Origin: Aplectana chamaeleonis
Lineage: Eukaryota > Nematoda > Chromadorea > Rhabditida > Cosmocercidae
Direction of reading: 5' to 3'
Length of the DNA: 64,000 nucleotides
Assembly (NCBI GenBank): GCA_029168955.1
Contig: JAPDOI010001492.1
Span: 109,912 to 173,911 of the forward strand
Both the position numbers and the translations under genes were made by a program. Of the stretch, positions 20,201 to 34,900 are shown piece after piece. Every line of letters begins with the position of its first letter. Position 1 is the stretch's first letter. The notes under the pieces were generated by a model. That model was not told where the DNA came from, searched no databases, and saw only the letters and a program-made list of their open reading frames with translations.

Positions 20201-22950
20201 TCCCACTAATGTCCTGCACCCTCTCACTGATGTCCCGCACATTTTCTATGACGCCCTGCACACTCCCTCTGAAGTCCTGCCCACTCCCACTGATGTCCTG
20301 CACGCTTTCTGTGACATCCTGCCCACTCCCACTGATGTCCTGCACACTCCCACTGATGTCCTGCACACTTTCTATGAGGTGCTGCACACTCCCACTAATG
20401 TCCTGCACACTCCACTGATGTCCTGCACACTTTCTATGACGTCCTGCACACTCCCACTGATGTCCTGCACACACTTTCCCACGTCCTGCACACTCCCACT
20501 GATGTCCTGCACACTTTCTATGACGTCCTGCACACTCCACTGATGTCCTGCACACTCCCACTGATGTCCTGTGCACTCCCACCGATGTCCTGCACACTTT
20601 CTATGACGTCCTGCACACTTCCACTGATGTCCTGCACACTCCCACTGATGTCCTGCACACTTTCTATGACATCCTGCACGCTCCCACTAATGTCCTGCAC
20701 ACTCCCACTGATGTCCTGCACACTTTCTATGAGGTCCTGCACACTCCCACTGATGTCCTGCACACTCCCACTGATGTCCTGCACACTCCACTGATGTCCT
20801 CTCCCACTGATGTCCTACACACTTTCTATGACGTCCTGCACACTCCCACTGATGTCCTGCACACTCCCACTGATGTCCTGCACACTTTCTACTGACATCC
20901 TGCACGCTCCCACTGATGTCCTGCACCCTCCCACTGATGTCCTGCACACTTTCTATGAGGTGCTGCACACTCCCACTAATGTCCTGCACACTCCCACTAA
21001 TGTCCTGCATACTCCCACTGATGTCCTGCGCACTTTCTATGAGGTGCTGAACGCTTCCACTAATGTCCTGCACACTCCCACTGATGTCCTGCACACTCCC
21101 ACTGATGTCCTGCACACTTTCTGTGACATCCTGCACGCTCCCGCTGATGTCCTGCACACTCCCACTGATGTCCTGCACACTGTCTATGACGTCCTGCACA
21201 CTCCCACTGATGTCCTGCACACTCCCACTATGTCCTGCAGCCCCCTCCACTGATCTCCTGCACACTGTCTATGACGTCCTGCACACTCCCACTGATGTCC
21301 TGCACACTCCCACTGATGTCCTGCACACTTTCTGTGACATCCTGCACGCTCCCACTGATGTCCTGCACACTCCCATTGATGTCCTGCACACTTTCTATGA
21401 CGTCCTGCACACTCCCACTATTGTCCTGCGCACTCCCACCGATGTCCTGCACACTCCCACTGATGTCCTGCACACTTTCTATGACGTCCCTGCACACTCC
21501 CACTGATGTCCTGCACACTCCCACTGATGTCCTGCACACTTTCTATGAGGTGCTGCACACTCCCACTGATGTCCTGCACACTCACTGATGTCCTGCACAC
21601 TTCACTGATGTCCTGCACACTTTCTATGACGTCCTGCACACTCCCACTGATGTCCTGCACACTCCACTGATGTCCTGCACACTCCCACTGATGTCCTGCA
21701 CACTGTCTATGACGTCCTGCACACTTCCACTAATGTTCAGCACACTCCCACTGATGTCCTGCACACTTTCTGTGACATTCTGCACACTCCCACTGGTGTC
21801 CTGCACACTCCCACTGATGTCCTGCACACTCCCACTAATGTCCTGCGCACTCCCATTGATGTCCTGCAACTCCCACTGATGTCCTGCACACTCCCACTGA
21901 TGTCCTGCACACTTTCTATGACGTCCTGCACACTCCCACTGATGTCCTGCACTCTCCACTGATGTCCTGCACACTTTCTATGACGTGCTGCACACTCCCA
22001 CTGATGTCATGCACACTCCCACTGATGTCCTGCACACTTTCTATGAGGTCCTGCGCACTCCCACTGACGTCCTACACAATCCCACTGATGTTCTGCACAC
22101 TTTATATGAGGTCCTGCACACTCCCACTAATGCCCTGTACACTCCCACTGACGTCCTGCACACTTTCTAGGAGGTCCTGCACACTCCCACTGATCTCCTG
22201 CACACTCCCACTGATGTACGGCTCACTTTCTATGAGGTCCTGCACACTCCCACTAATGTCCTGCACACTCTCACTGATGTCCTGCACATTTTCTATGACG
22301 TCCTGCACACTCCCTCTAACGTCCTGTACACTCCCACTGATGTCCTGCACACTTTCTGTGACATCCTGCACGCTCCCTCTGATGTCCTGCACCCTTCCAC
22401 TGATGTCCTACACACTTTCTATGAGGTGCTGCACACTCCCACTAATGTCCTGCACACTCCCAATGATGTCCTGCATACTCCCACTGATGTCCTGCACACT
22501 GTCTGTGACGTCCTGTACACTCCCACTGATGTCCTGCACACTCCCACTAATGTCCTGCACACTCCCACTGATGTCCTGCACACATTCTACGAGATCCTGA
22601 ACACTCCCACTAATGTCCTGCACACTCCCACTGATGTCCTGCACACTGTCTATGACGTCCTGCACACTCCCACTAACGTCCTGCACACTTTCCTGAGTGA
22701 GGTGCTGCACACTCCCACTGATGTCCTGCACCTCCCACTGATGTACTGCTCCCTTTCTATGAGGTGCTGCTCACTCCCACTAATGTCCTGCACACTCCCA
22801 CTGATGTCCTGCATACTCCCACTGATGTCCTGCACACTTTCTATGAGGTGCTGAACACTCCCACTAATGTCCTGCACACTCCCACTGATGTCCTCCGCAC
22901 TTTCTATGGCGTCCTGTACACTCCCACCGGTTTCCTGCACACTTTCTATC
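14255..22950 (+). repeat. Left part of the array: diverse units, GAGGTGCTG variants
   Basis: B units here usually read TATGAGGTGCTG rather than TATGACGTCCTG. Type ACTAATGTCC is common, and CTGTGACATCCTGCACGCTC recurs. A 22-base unit beginning CAGCCCCTCCACTG is found near 14460, 15171, 15449, 15637, 15847, 16469, 16553 and 19380, with a decayed form near 21239, and was not seen further right. The right boundary of this domain is gradual. Confidence 0.7.
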
Positions 22951-25900
22951 ACATCCTGCACACTCCCACTGATGTCCTGCACACTCCCACTGGTGTCCTG
23001 CACACATTCTATTACGTCCTGCACACTCCCACTGGCGTCCTGCACACTCCCACTGATGTCCTGCACTCCCACTGATGTCCTGCACACTTTGATGTCTACT
23101 CCACTGATGTCCTGCACACTCCCACTGATGTCCTGCACACTTTCTACTGACGTCCTGCACACTCCCACTGATGTCCTGCACACTCCCACTGATGTCCCTG
23201 CACACTTTCTATGACGTCCTGCACACTCCCACTAATGTCCTGCACACTCCCACTGATGTCCTGCACACTTTCTATGACGTCCTGCACACTCCCACTAATG
23301 TCCTGCACACTCCCACTGCTGATGTCCTGCACACTGTCTATAACGTCCTGCACACTCCCACTAATGTTCAGCACACTCCCACTGATGTTCTGCACACTTT
23401 CTGTGACATCCTGCACGCTCCCACTGATGTCCTGCACACTCCCATTGATGTCCTGCACACTTTCTATGACGTCCTGCACACTCCCACTATTGTCCTGCGC
23501 ACTCCCATTGATGTCCTGCACACTCCCATTGATGTCCTGCACACTTTCTATGAGGTGCTGCACACTCCCACAATGTCCCACTCACATGTCCTGCACACTC
23601 CCACTGATGTCCTGCACACTTTCTATGATGTCCTGCACACTCCCACTGATGTCCTGCACACTCCCACTGATGTCCTGCACACTTTCTATGACGTCCTGCA
23701 CACTCCCACTGATGTCCTGCACCTCCCACTGATGTCCTGCACACTTTCTATGACGTCCTGCACACTCCCACTGATGTCCTGCACACCTGCACACTCCACT
23801 GATGTCCTGCACACTTTCTATGACGCCCTGCACACTCCCCCTGACGTCCTGCACACTCCCACTGATGTCCTGCACACTTTCTATGAGGTCCTGCACACTC
23901 CCACTGATGTCCTGCCCACTCCCACTGATGTCCTGCACACTCCCTCTGTCTTCCTGCACACTTTCTGTGACGTCCTGCACACTCTCGCTGATGTCCTGCA
24001 CACCCCACTGATGTCCTGCACTTTCTATGACGTCCTGCACACTCCCACTAATGTCCTGCACACTCCCACTGATGTCCTGCACACTTTCTGTGAGGTGCTG
24101 CACACTCCCACTCCTGCACCACTTTCTGATGTTCTGCACACTCCCACTGATGTCCTGCACACTTTCTATGACGTCCTGCACATTCCCACTAATGTTCTGC
24201 ACACTCCCACTCATGTCCTGCACACTCCCACTGATATCCTGCACCCTCCCACTGATGCCCTGCACACTTTCTATGACGTCCTGCACACTCCCACTGATGT
24301 CCTGCACACTCCCACTGATGTCCTGCACGCTTTCTATGACGTCCTGCACACTCCCACTAATGTCCTGCACACTTTCTGTGACATCCTGCACACTCCCACT
24401 GATGTTCTGCACACTCCCACTGATGTCCTGCACACTTTCTGTGATGTCCTGCACACTCCCACTGATGTCCTGCACACTGCCACTAATGTCTTGCACACTC
24501 CCACTAATGTCCTGCGCACTTTCTATGACGTCCTGCACATTGCCACTAATGTCCTGCACCCTCCCACTGATGTCCTGAACACTTTCTATGAGGTGCTGCA
24601 CACTCCCACTAATGTCCTGCACACTCCCACTGATGTCCTGCACGCTTTCTATGACGTCATGCGCACTCCCACTAATGTCCTGCGCACATTCTGTGACATC
24701 CTGCACACTCCCACTGATGCCCTGCACACTCCCACTGATGTCCTGCACACTTTCTATGACGTCCTGCACACTCCCACTGATGTCCTGCCCACTCCCACTG
24801 ATGTCCTGCACGCTTTATATGACGTCCTGCACCCTCCCACTGATGTCCTGCACACTTTCTATGAGGTGCTGCACACTCCCACTAATGTCCTGCACACAAC
24901 CACTGATGTCCTGCACACTTTCTGTGACGTCCTACACACTCCCACTAATGTCCTGCACACTTTCTATGACGTCCTCCACACTCCCCCTAATGTTCTGCAC
25001 ACTCCCACTAATGTCCTGCACCCTCCCACTAATGTCCTGCACACTACCACTGATGTCCTGCACACTTTCTATGAGGTGCTGCACACTGCCACTAATGTCT
25101 TGCACACTCCCACTAATGTCCTGCACACTTTCTATGAGGTGCTGCACACTGCCACTAATGTCTTGCACACTCCCACTAATGTCCTGCACACTTTCTATGA
25201 GGTCCTCCACACTCACACTAATGCGATGCACACTCCCACTTATGTCCTGCACACTTTCTATGAGGTCCTGCACACTCCCACTGATGTCCTGCACACTCCC
25301 ACTGATGTCCTACACACTACCTATGACATCCTGCCCACTCCCACTAATGTGCTGCACACTCCCACTGATGTCCTGCACACTTTCTATGACATCCTGCACG
25401 CTCCCACTAATGTCCTGCCCACTCCTATTGATGTCCTGCACACTCCGACTGATGTCCTGAACACTTTCTATGATGTCCTGCACACTCCCACTAATGTCCT
25501 GCACACTCCCACTGATGTCCTGCACTTTTTCTATGACATCCTGCACGCTCCCACTGATGTCCTGCACACTCCGACTGATGTCCTGCACTTTTTCTATGAC
25601 ATCCTGCGCGCTCTTACTAATGTCCTGCACACTCCGACTGATGTGCTGCACAACTCCCACTGATGTCCTGCACACTTTCTATGAGGTCCTGAACACTTCC
25701 CACTAATGTCCTGCACACTCCCACTGATGTCCTGCACACTTTCTATGATGTCCTGCACACTCCCACTGATGTCCTGCACACTCCCACTGATGTCCTGCAC
25801 ACTTTCTATGACATCCTGCACACTCCCACTGATGTCCTGCACACTCCCACTGATGTCCTGCACACTTTCTATGACGTCCTGCACACTACCACTCATGTCT

Positions 25901-28900
25901 TGCACACTCCCACTGATGTCCTGCACACTTCCTATGACGTCCTGCACACTCCCACTGATGTCCCTGCACACTTTCTGCACACTCCCACTGATGTCCTGCA
26001 CACTCTCCTGCACCTCCCACTGATGTCCTGCACACTTTCTATGACATCCTGCACGCTCCCACTAATGTCCTGCACACTCTCACTGATGTCCTGCACATTT
26101 TCTATGACGTCCTGCACACTCCCTCTGAAGTCCTGCACACTCTCACTGATGTCCTGCACACTGTCTATGAGGTCCTGCACACTCCCCCTCATGTCCTGCA
26201 CACTCCCACTGATGTCCTGCACACTTTCTATGACGTCCTGCACACTCCCACTGATGTCCTGCACACTCCCACTGATGTCCTGCACACTCCCACTGATGCC
26301 CTGCACACTCCCACTGATGTCCTGCACACTCCCACTGATGTCCTGCACACTCCCACTGATGTCCTGCACACTTTCTATGACGTCCTGCACACTCCCACTG
26401 ATTTCCTGCACACTCCCACTGATGTCCTGCACGCTTTCTATGACGTCCTGCGCACTCCCATTAATGTCCTGCGCACATTCTGTGACATCCTGCACACTCC
26501 CACTGATGTCCTGCACACTCCCAATGATGTCCTGCACACTTTCTATGACGTCCTGCACACTCCCACTAATGTCCTGCACACTCCCGCCGATGTCCTGCAC
26601 ACTCTCACTGATGTCGTGCACACTTTCTATGACGTCCTGTACACTCCCACTGATGTCCTGCGCACTCCCGCCGATGTCCTGCACACCTTCTATGACGTCC
26701 TGCACACTCCCACTGATGTCCTGCACACTCCCTATAATGTCCTGCGCACATTCTGTGACGTCCTGCACACTCCCACTGATGTCCTGCACACTCCCACTGA
26801 TGTCCTGCACGCTTTCTATGACGTCCTGCTTACTCCCACTAATGTCCTACACACTCCCACAGATGCCCTGCACACTTTTTATGACGTCCTGCACGCTCCC
26901 ACTGATGTCCTGCACACTCCCACTGATGTCCTGCACACTTTCTATGACGTCCTGCACACTACCACTGATGTCCTGCACACTTTCTATGACGTCCTGCACA
27001 CTCCCACTAATGTCCTGCACACTACCACTGATGTCCTGCACACTTTCTATGACGTCCTGCACACTCCCACTGATGACCTGCACACTCCCACTGATGTCCT
27101 GCACACTCCCACTGATATCCTGCCCCCTCCCACTGATGTCCTGCACACTCCCACTGATGCCCTGCACACTTTCTATGACGTCCTGCACACTCCCACTAAT
27201 CTCCTGCGCACATTCTGTGACATCCTGCACACTCCCACTGATGTCCTGCACACTCCCACTGATGTCCTGCACACTTTCTATGACGTCCTGCACACTCCCA
27301 CTAAAGTTCTGCACACTCCCACTCATGTCCTGCCCTCCCACTTTCTATGAGGTGCCTCACACATGCACACTCCACCCTGATGTCCTGCACACTCCCACTA
27401 ATGTCCTGCACACATTCTATGACGTCCTGCACACTCCCACTAATGTCCTGCACACTCCCACTGATGTCCTGCACACTCCCACTGATATCCTGCACACTCC
27501 CACTGATGTCCTGCACACTTTCTATGACGTCCTGCGCACTCCCACTAATGTCCTGCACACTCCCACTGATGTCCTGCACACTTTCTATGACGTCCTGCAC
27601 ACTCCCACTGATGTCCTGCACACTCCCACTGATGTCCTGCCCACTCCCACTGATGTCCTGCCCACTTTCTATGACGTCCTGCACACTCTCACTGATGTCC
27701 TGCGCACTTTCTATGACGTCCTGCACACTCCCACTGATGTCCTGCACACTCCCACTGATGTCCTGCACACTTTCTATGAGGTCCTGCACACTCTCACTGA
27801 TGTCCTGCCCACTTCCATTGATGTCCTGCACGCTTTCTATGATGTCCTGCACACTCCCACTGATGTCCTGCGCAGTCCCACTGATGTCCTGCACACTATC
27901 TATGACGTCCTGCACACTCCCACTAATGTCCTGCACACTCCGACTGATGTCCTGCACACTACCACTGATGTCCTGCACACTTTCTATGACGTCCTGCACA
28001 CTCCCACTGATGTCCTGCACACTCCCTCCGATGTCCTGCACACTTTCTATGACGTCCTGCACACTCCCACTGATGTCCTGCACACTCCCACTGATGTCCT
28101 GCACACTTTCCACTGATGTCCTGCACACTCCCACTGATGTCCTCCACTCTCCCACTGATGTCCTGCAAACTTTCTATGACGTTCTGCACACTCCCGCTGA
28201 CGTCCTGCACACTCGCACTGATGTCCTGCACACTTTCTATGAGGTCCTGCACACTCCCACTGATGTCCTGCACACTCCCACTATGTCCTGCGCACTTTCT
28301 ATGACGTTCTCCACACTCCCACTGATGTCCTGCACACTCCCACTGATGTCCTGAAAACTTTCTATGAGGTCCTGCACAGTCCCGCTGATGTCCTGCGCAC
28401 TCTCACTGATGTCCTGCACACTTTCTATGAGGTCCTGCACAGTCCCGCTGACGTCTTGCACACTCCCACTGATGTCCTGCACACTTTCTATGACGTCCTG
28501 CACACTCCCACTCATGTCCTTAACACTTTCTATGAGGTCTTGCACACTCCCACTGATGTCCTGCACACTTTCTAAGAGGTCCTGCACACTCCCACTAATG
28601 TCCTGCACACTCCCACTCATGTCCTGCACACTTTCTATGACGTCTTGCACACTCCCACTCATGTCCTGCACACTCCCACTAATGTCCTGCACACTCCCAC
28701 TTATGTCCTGCACGCTTTGTATGAGGTCCTGCACACTCCCACTAATGTCCTGCACACTCCCACTGATGTCCTGCACACTTTCTATGAGATCCTGCACACT
28801 CCCACTAATGTCCTGCACACTTTCTATGAGGTCCTGCACACTCCCACTGATGTCCTGCACACTCCCACTGATGTCCTGCACACTTTCTATGACGTCCTGC

Positions 28901-31900
28901 ACACTCCCACTAATGTGCTGCACACTCCCACTGAAGTCCTGCACACTTTCTATGACGTCCTGCACACTCCCACTGATGTCCTGCACACTCCCACTGATGT
29001 CCTGCACACTCCCACTGATGTCCTCCGCACTTTCTGTGACGTCCTGCGCACTCCCACTAATGTCCTGCACACTCCCACTGATTTCCTGCACACTCCCACT
29101 GATGTCCTGCACGCTTTCTATGACGTCCTGCGCACTCCCACTAATGTCCTGCACACACCCAGTGATGTCCTGCACACTTTCTATGACGTCCTGCACACTC
29201 CCACTGATGTCCTGCATGCTTTCTATGACGTCCTGCACACTCCCACTAAAGTTCTGCACACTCCCACTCATGTCCTGCACACTTTCTATGAGGTGCTGAA
29301 TACTCCCACTGATGTCCTGCACACTCCCACTGATGTCCTGCACACTCTCACTGATGTCCTGCACACTTTCTATGAGGTGCAGAACACTCCCACTAATGTC
29401 CTGCACACTCCCAATCCCACTAATGTCCTGCGCACATTCTGTGACATCCTGCACACTCCCACTGATGTCCTGCACACTCCCACTGATGTCCTGCACACTT
29501 TCTATGACGTCCTGCACACTCCCACTAAAGTTCTGCACACTCCCACTCATGTCCTGCACACTCCCACTGATATCCTGCACCCTCCCACTGATGTCCTGCA
29601 CACTCCCACTGATGTCCTGCACACTCCCACTAATGTCCTGCACACTCCCACTGATGTCCTGCACACTTTCTATGACGTCCTTCACACTCCCACTGATGTC
29701 CTACACACTTCCTATGACGTGCTGCACACTCCCGCTAATGTCCTGCACACCTTCTATGACGTCCTGAACAATTCCGCTGATGTCCTGCACACTCTCGCTG
29801 ATGTCCTGCTCACTTCCCGTGACGTTCTGCACACTCCCACTGATGTCCTGCACACTCCCACTGATGTCCTGCACACTCCCACTGATGTCCTGCACACTTT
29901 CTATGACGTCCTGCACACTCCCACTGATGTCCTGCACATTCTTTGACGTCCTGCACACTCCCACTGATGTCCTGCACACTCCCACTGATGTCCTGCACAC
30001 TTTCTACGACGTCCTGCACACTCCCACTGATGTCCAGCGCACTCCCACTGATGTCCTGCACACTCCCACTGATGTCCTGCACACTTTCTATGACGTCCTG
30101 CACACTCCCACTGATTTCCTGCACACTCCCATTAATGTCCTGCGCACATTCTATGACGTCCTGCACACTCCCACTGATGTCCTGCCCACTCCCATTGATG
30201 TCCTGCACACATCCCACTGATGTGCCCTCCCTACCAATGTCCTGCACCTCTCACTGATGTCCTGCACACTTTCTACGACATCCTGCACACTCCCACTGAT
30301 GTCCTGCACACTCCCACTGATGTCCTGCACACTTTCTATGACGTCCTGCACACTCCCACTGATGTCCTGCACACTTTCCACTGATGTCCTGCACACTCCC
30401 ACTGATGCCCTGCACACTCCCACTGATGTCCTGCACACTCCCACTTAAGTCCTGCACACTTTCTATCACGTCCTGCACACTCCCCCAAAGTCCTGCACAC
30501 TCCCACTGATGTCCTGCGCACTTTCCATGACGTCCTGCACACTCCCACTGATGTCCTGCACACTCCCACTGATGTCCTGCACACGTTCTGTGATGTCCTG
30601 CACACTTTCTGTGATGTCCTGCACACTCCCACTGAAGTCCTGCACACTTTCTGTGGTGTCCTGCACACTCCCACTAAAGTCCTGCACACTCCCACTGATG
30701 TCCTGCACCTCCCACTGATGTCCTGCACACTCCCACTGTGTCCTGCACACCTCCCACTGATGTCCCTGCACCTCCCACTGATGTCCTGCACACTTTCTAT
30801 GACGTCCTGCACACTCCCACTGATGTCCTGCACACTCTCACTGATGTCCTGCACACTTTCTATGACATCCTGCACCTCCCACTGATGTCCTGCACACTCC
30901 ACTGATGTCCTGCACACTTTCTATGACGTCCTGCACACTCCCACTGATGTCCTGCACACTTTCTATGACGTCCTGCACACTCCCACTGATGTCCTGCACA
31001 CTTTCTATGACGTCCTGCACACTCCCACTGATGTCCTGCACCTCCCACTGATGTCCTGCACACTTTCTATGATGTCCTGCACACTCCCACTGATGTCCTG
31101 CACACTCCCACTGATCTCCTGCATACTTTCTGCTGTGACATCCTGCACACTCCCGCCGATGTCCTGCGCACTCCCACTAATGTCCTGCGCACATTCTGTG
31201 ACATCCTGCACACTCCCACTGATGCCCTGCACACTCCCACTGATGTCCTGCACACTTTCTATGATGTCCTCCACACTCCCACTGATGTCCTGCACACTCC
31301 CACTGATTTCCTGCACAGTCCCGCTGATGTCCTGCACACTTTCTATGATGTCCTGCCCACTCTGACTGATGTCCTGCACACTCCCACTGATGTCCTGCAC
31401 CTCCCATGATGTCCTGCACACTTTCCCACACTGATGTCCTGCACACTCCCACTGATGTCCTGCACTCCCACTGATGTCCTGCACACTCCACTGATGTCCT
31501 GCACACTCCACTTTCCTGATGACGTCCCTGCACACTCCCACTGATGTCCTGCACACTTTCTATGACGTCCTGCACACTCTCACTAATGTACTGCACACTC
31601 CCACTGATGTCCTACACACTTTCTATGACGTCCTGCACACTCCCACTGATGTCCTGCACACTCCCACTGATGTCCTGCACACTTTCTATGACGTCCTGCA
31701 CACTCCCACTGATTTCCTGCACACTCCCACTGATGTCCTGCACGCTTTCTATGACGTCCTGCGCACTCCCATTAATGTCCTGCACACTCCCACTGATATC
31801 CTGCACCCTCCCACTGATGTCCTGCACACTTTCTATGACGTCCTGCACACTCCCACTGATTTCCTGCACACTCCCACTGATGTCCTGCACGCTTTCTATG

Positions 31901-34900
31901 ACGTCCTGCGCACTCCCACTAATGTCCTGCACACACCCACAGATGCCCTGCACACTTTCTATGACGTCCTGCACACTCCCATTAATGTCCTGCACACTCT
32001 CACTGATGTCCTGCTTACTTTCTATGACGTCCTGCACACTCCCACTGATGTCCTGCACACTCTCACTGATGTCCTGCACACATTCTATGACATCCTGCAC
32101 ACTCCCATTAATGTCCTGCGCACCTCCCACTGATGTCCTGCACACTTTCTATGATGTCCTGCACACTCCCACTGATATCCTGCACCCTCCCACTGATGTC
32201 CTGCACACTTTCTATGACGTCCTGCACACTCCCACTGATGTCCTGCACACTCCCACTGATGTCCTGCACACTTTCTATGACGTCCTGCACACTCCCACTA
32301 ATGTCCTGCACACTCCCACTGATGTCCTGCACACTTTCTATGATGTCCTGCACACTCCCACTGATATTCTGCACCCTCCCACTGATGCCCTGCACACTTT
32401 CTATGACGTCCTGCACACTCCCACTGATGTCCTGCACACTCCCACTGACGTCCTGCACGCATTCTATGACGTCCTGCGCACTCCCACTAATGTCCTGCAC
32501 ACTCCCACTGATGACGTCCTGCACACTCCCACTGATGTCCTGCACACTTTCTATGACGTCCTGCACACTCCCACTGATGTCCTGCTCCCTCTCACTGATG
32601 TCCTGCACACTTTCTACGCCGTCCTGCACACTCCCACTGATGTCCTGCACACTCCCACTGATGTCCTGCACACTTTCTATGACGTCCTGCACACTCCCAC
32701 TGATGTCCTGCACACTCCCACTGATGTCCTGCACACTTTCTATGACGTCCTGCACACTCCCACTGATGTCCTGCATGCTTTCTATGACGTCCTGCACACT
32801 CCCACTAAAGTTCTGCACACTCCCACTCATGTCCTGCACACTCCCACTGATATCCTGCACCCTCCCACAGATGCCCTGCACACTTTCTATGACGTCCTGC
32901 ACACTCCACACTGACGTCCTGCACACTCCCACTGATGTCCTGCACACTCCCACTGATGTCCTGCACGCTTTCTATGACGTCCTGCTTACTCCCACTGATG
33001 TCCTGCGCACACCCAGTGATGTCCTGCACACTTTCTATGACGTCCTGCACACTCCCACTGATGTCCTGCATGCTTTCTATGACGTCCTGCACACTCCCAC
33101 TAAAGTTCTGCACACTCCCACTCATGTCCTGCACACTCCCACTGATGTCCTGCACACTCTCACTGATGTCCTGTACACTCCCACTGACGTCCTGCACACT
33201 TTCTATGACGTCCTGCACCTCCCACTGATGTCCTGCACACTTTCTATGACGTCCTGCACACTCCCACTGATGTCCTGCACACTCCCACTGATGTCCTGCA
33301 CACTCCCACCGATGTCCTGCACACTTTCTATGACGTCCTGCACACTCCCACTGATTTCCTGCACACTCCCACTGATGTCCTGCACGTTTTCTATGACTGA
33401 TCCTGCACACTCCCACTGATATCCTGCACCCTCCCACTGATGCCCTGCACACTTTCTATGACGTCCTGCACACTCCCACTGATGTCCTGCACACTCCCAC
33501 TAATGTCCTGCACACTCCCACTGATGTCCTGCACGCTTTCTATGACGTCATGCGCACTCCCACTAATGTCCTGCGCACATTCTGTGACATCCTGCACACT
33601 CCCACTGATGTCCTGCACACTCCCACTGATGTCCTGCACACTTTCTATGACGTCCTGCACACTCCCACTGATGTCCTGCCCACTTTCTATGAGGTCCTGC
33701 ACACTCTCACTGATGTCCTGCACACTTTCTATGACGTCCTGCACACTCCCACTGATGTCCTGCACACTCCCACTATGTCCTGCGCACTTTCTATGACGTT
33801 CTCCACACTCCCACTGATGTCCTGCACACTCCCACTGATGTCCTGCACACTTTCTATGACGTCCTGCACACTCCCACTGATGTCCTGCGCACTCCCACTG
33901 ATGTCCTGCACACTCTCACTGATGTCCTGCACACTTTCTACGACGTCCTGCACACTCCCACTGATGTCCTGCACACTCTCACTGATGTCCTGCACACTTT
34001 CTACGACGTCCTGCACACTCCCAAGGATGTCCTGCACACTCTCACTGATGTCCTGCACACTTTATATGACGTCCTGCACACTCCCACTGATGTCATGCAC
34101 ACTTTCTATGACGTCCTGCACACTCCCACTGATGTCCTGCACACTCTCACTGATGTCCTGCACACTTTCTACGACGTCCTGCACACTCCCACTGATGTCC
34201 TGCACACTCTCACTGATGTCCTGCCCACTTTCTATGACGTCCTGCACACTCCCACTGATGTCCTGCACACTCCCACTGATGTCCTGCACACTCTCACTGA
34301 TGTCCTGCGCACTTTCTATGACGTCCTGCACACTCTCACTGATGTTCTGCACACTCCCACTGATCTCCTGCACACTTTCTATGACGTCATGCACACTCCC
34401 ACTGGTGTCCTGCACACTCCCGCTGATGTCCTGCTCACTTTCTATGAGGTCCTGCACAGTCCCGCTGATGTCCTGCACACTCCCACTGATGTCCTGCACC
34501 TCTGACACACCTGCACACTCCCACTGATGTCCTGCGCACATTCTGTGACGCCCTGCACCCTCCCACTGATGTCCTGCACACTCCCACTGATGTCCTGCAC
34601 ACTCCCACTGATGTCCTGCACACTTTCTATGACATCCTGCACACTCCCACTGATGTCCTGCACGCTTTCTGGCCCACTGATGTCCTGCACACTCCCACTG
34701 ATGTCCTGCACGCTCCCACTGAAGTCCTGCACACTTTCTGTGGTGTCCTGCACACTCCCACTGAAGTCCTGCACACTCCCACTGATGTCCTGCACACTTT
34801 CTGTGATGTCCTGCACACTCCCAGTGAAGTCCTGCACACTCCCACTGATGTCCTGCACACACTTTCTATGACGTCCCACTGATGCCCTGCACACTCCCAC

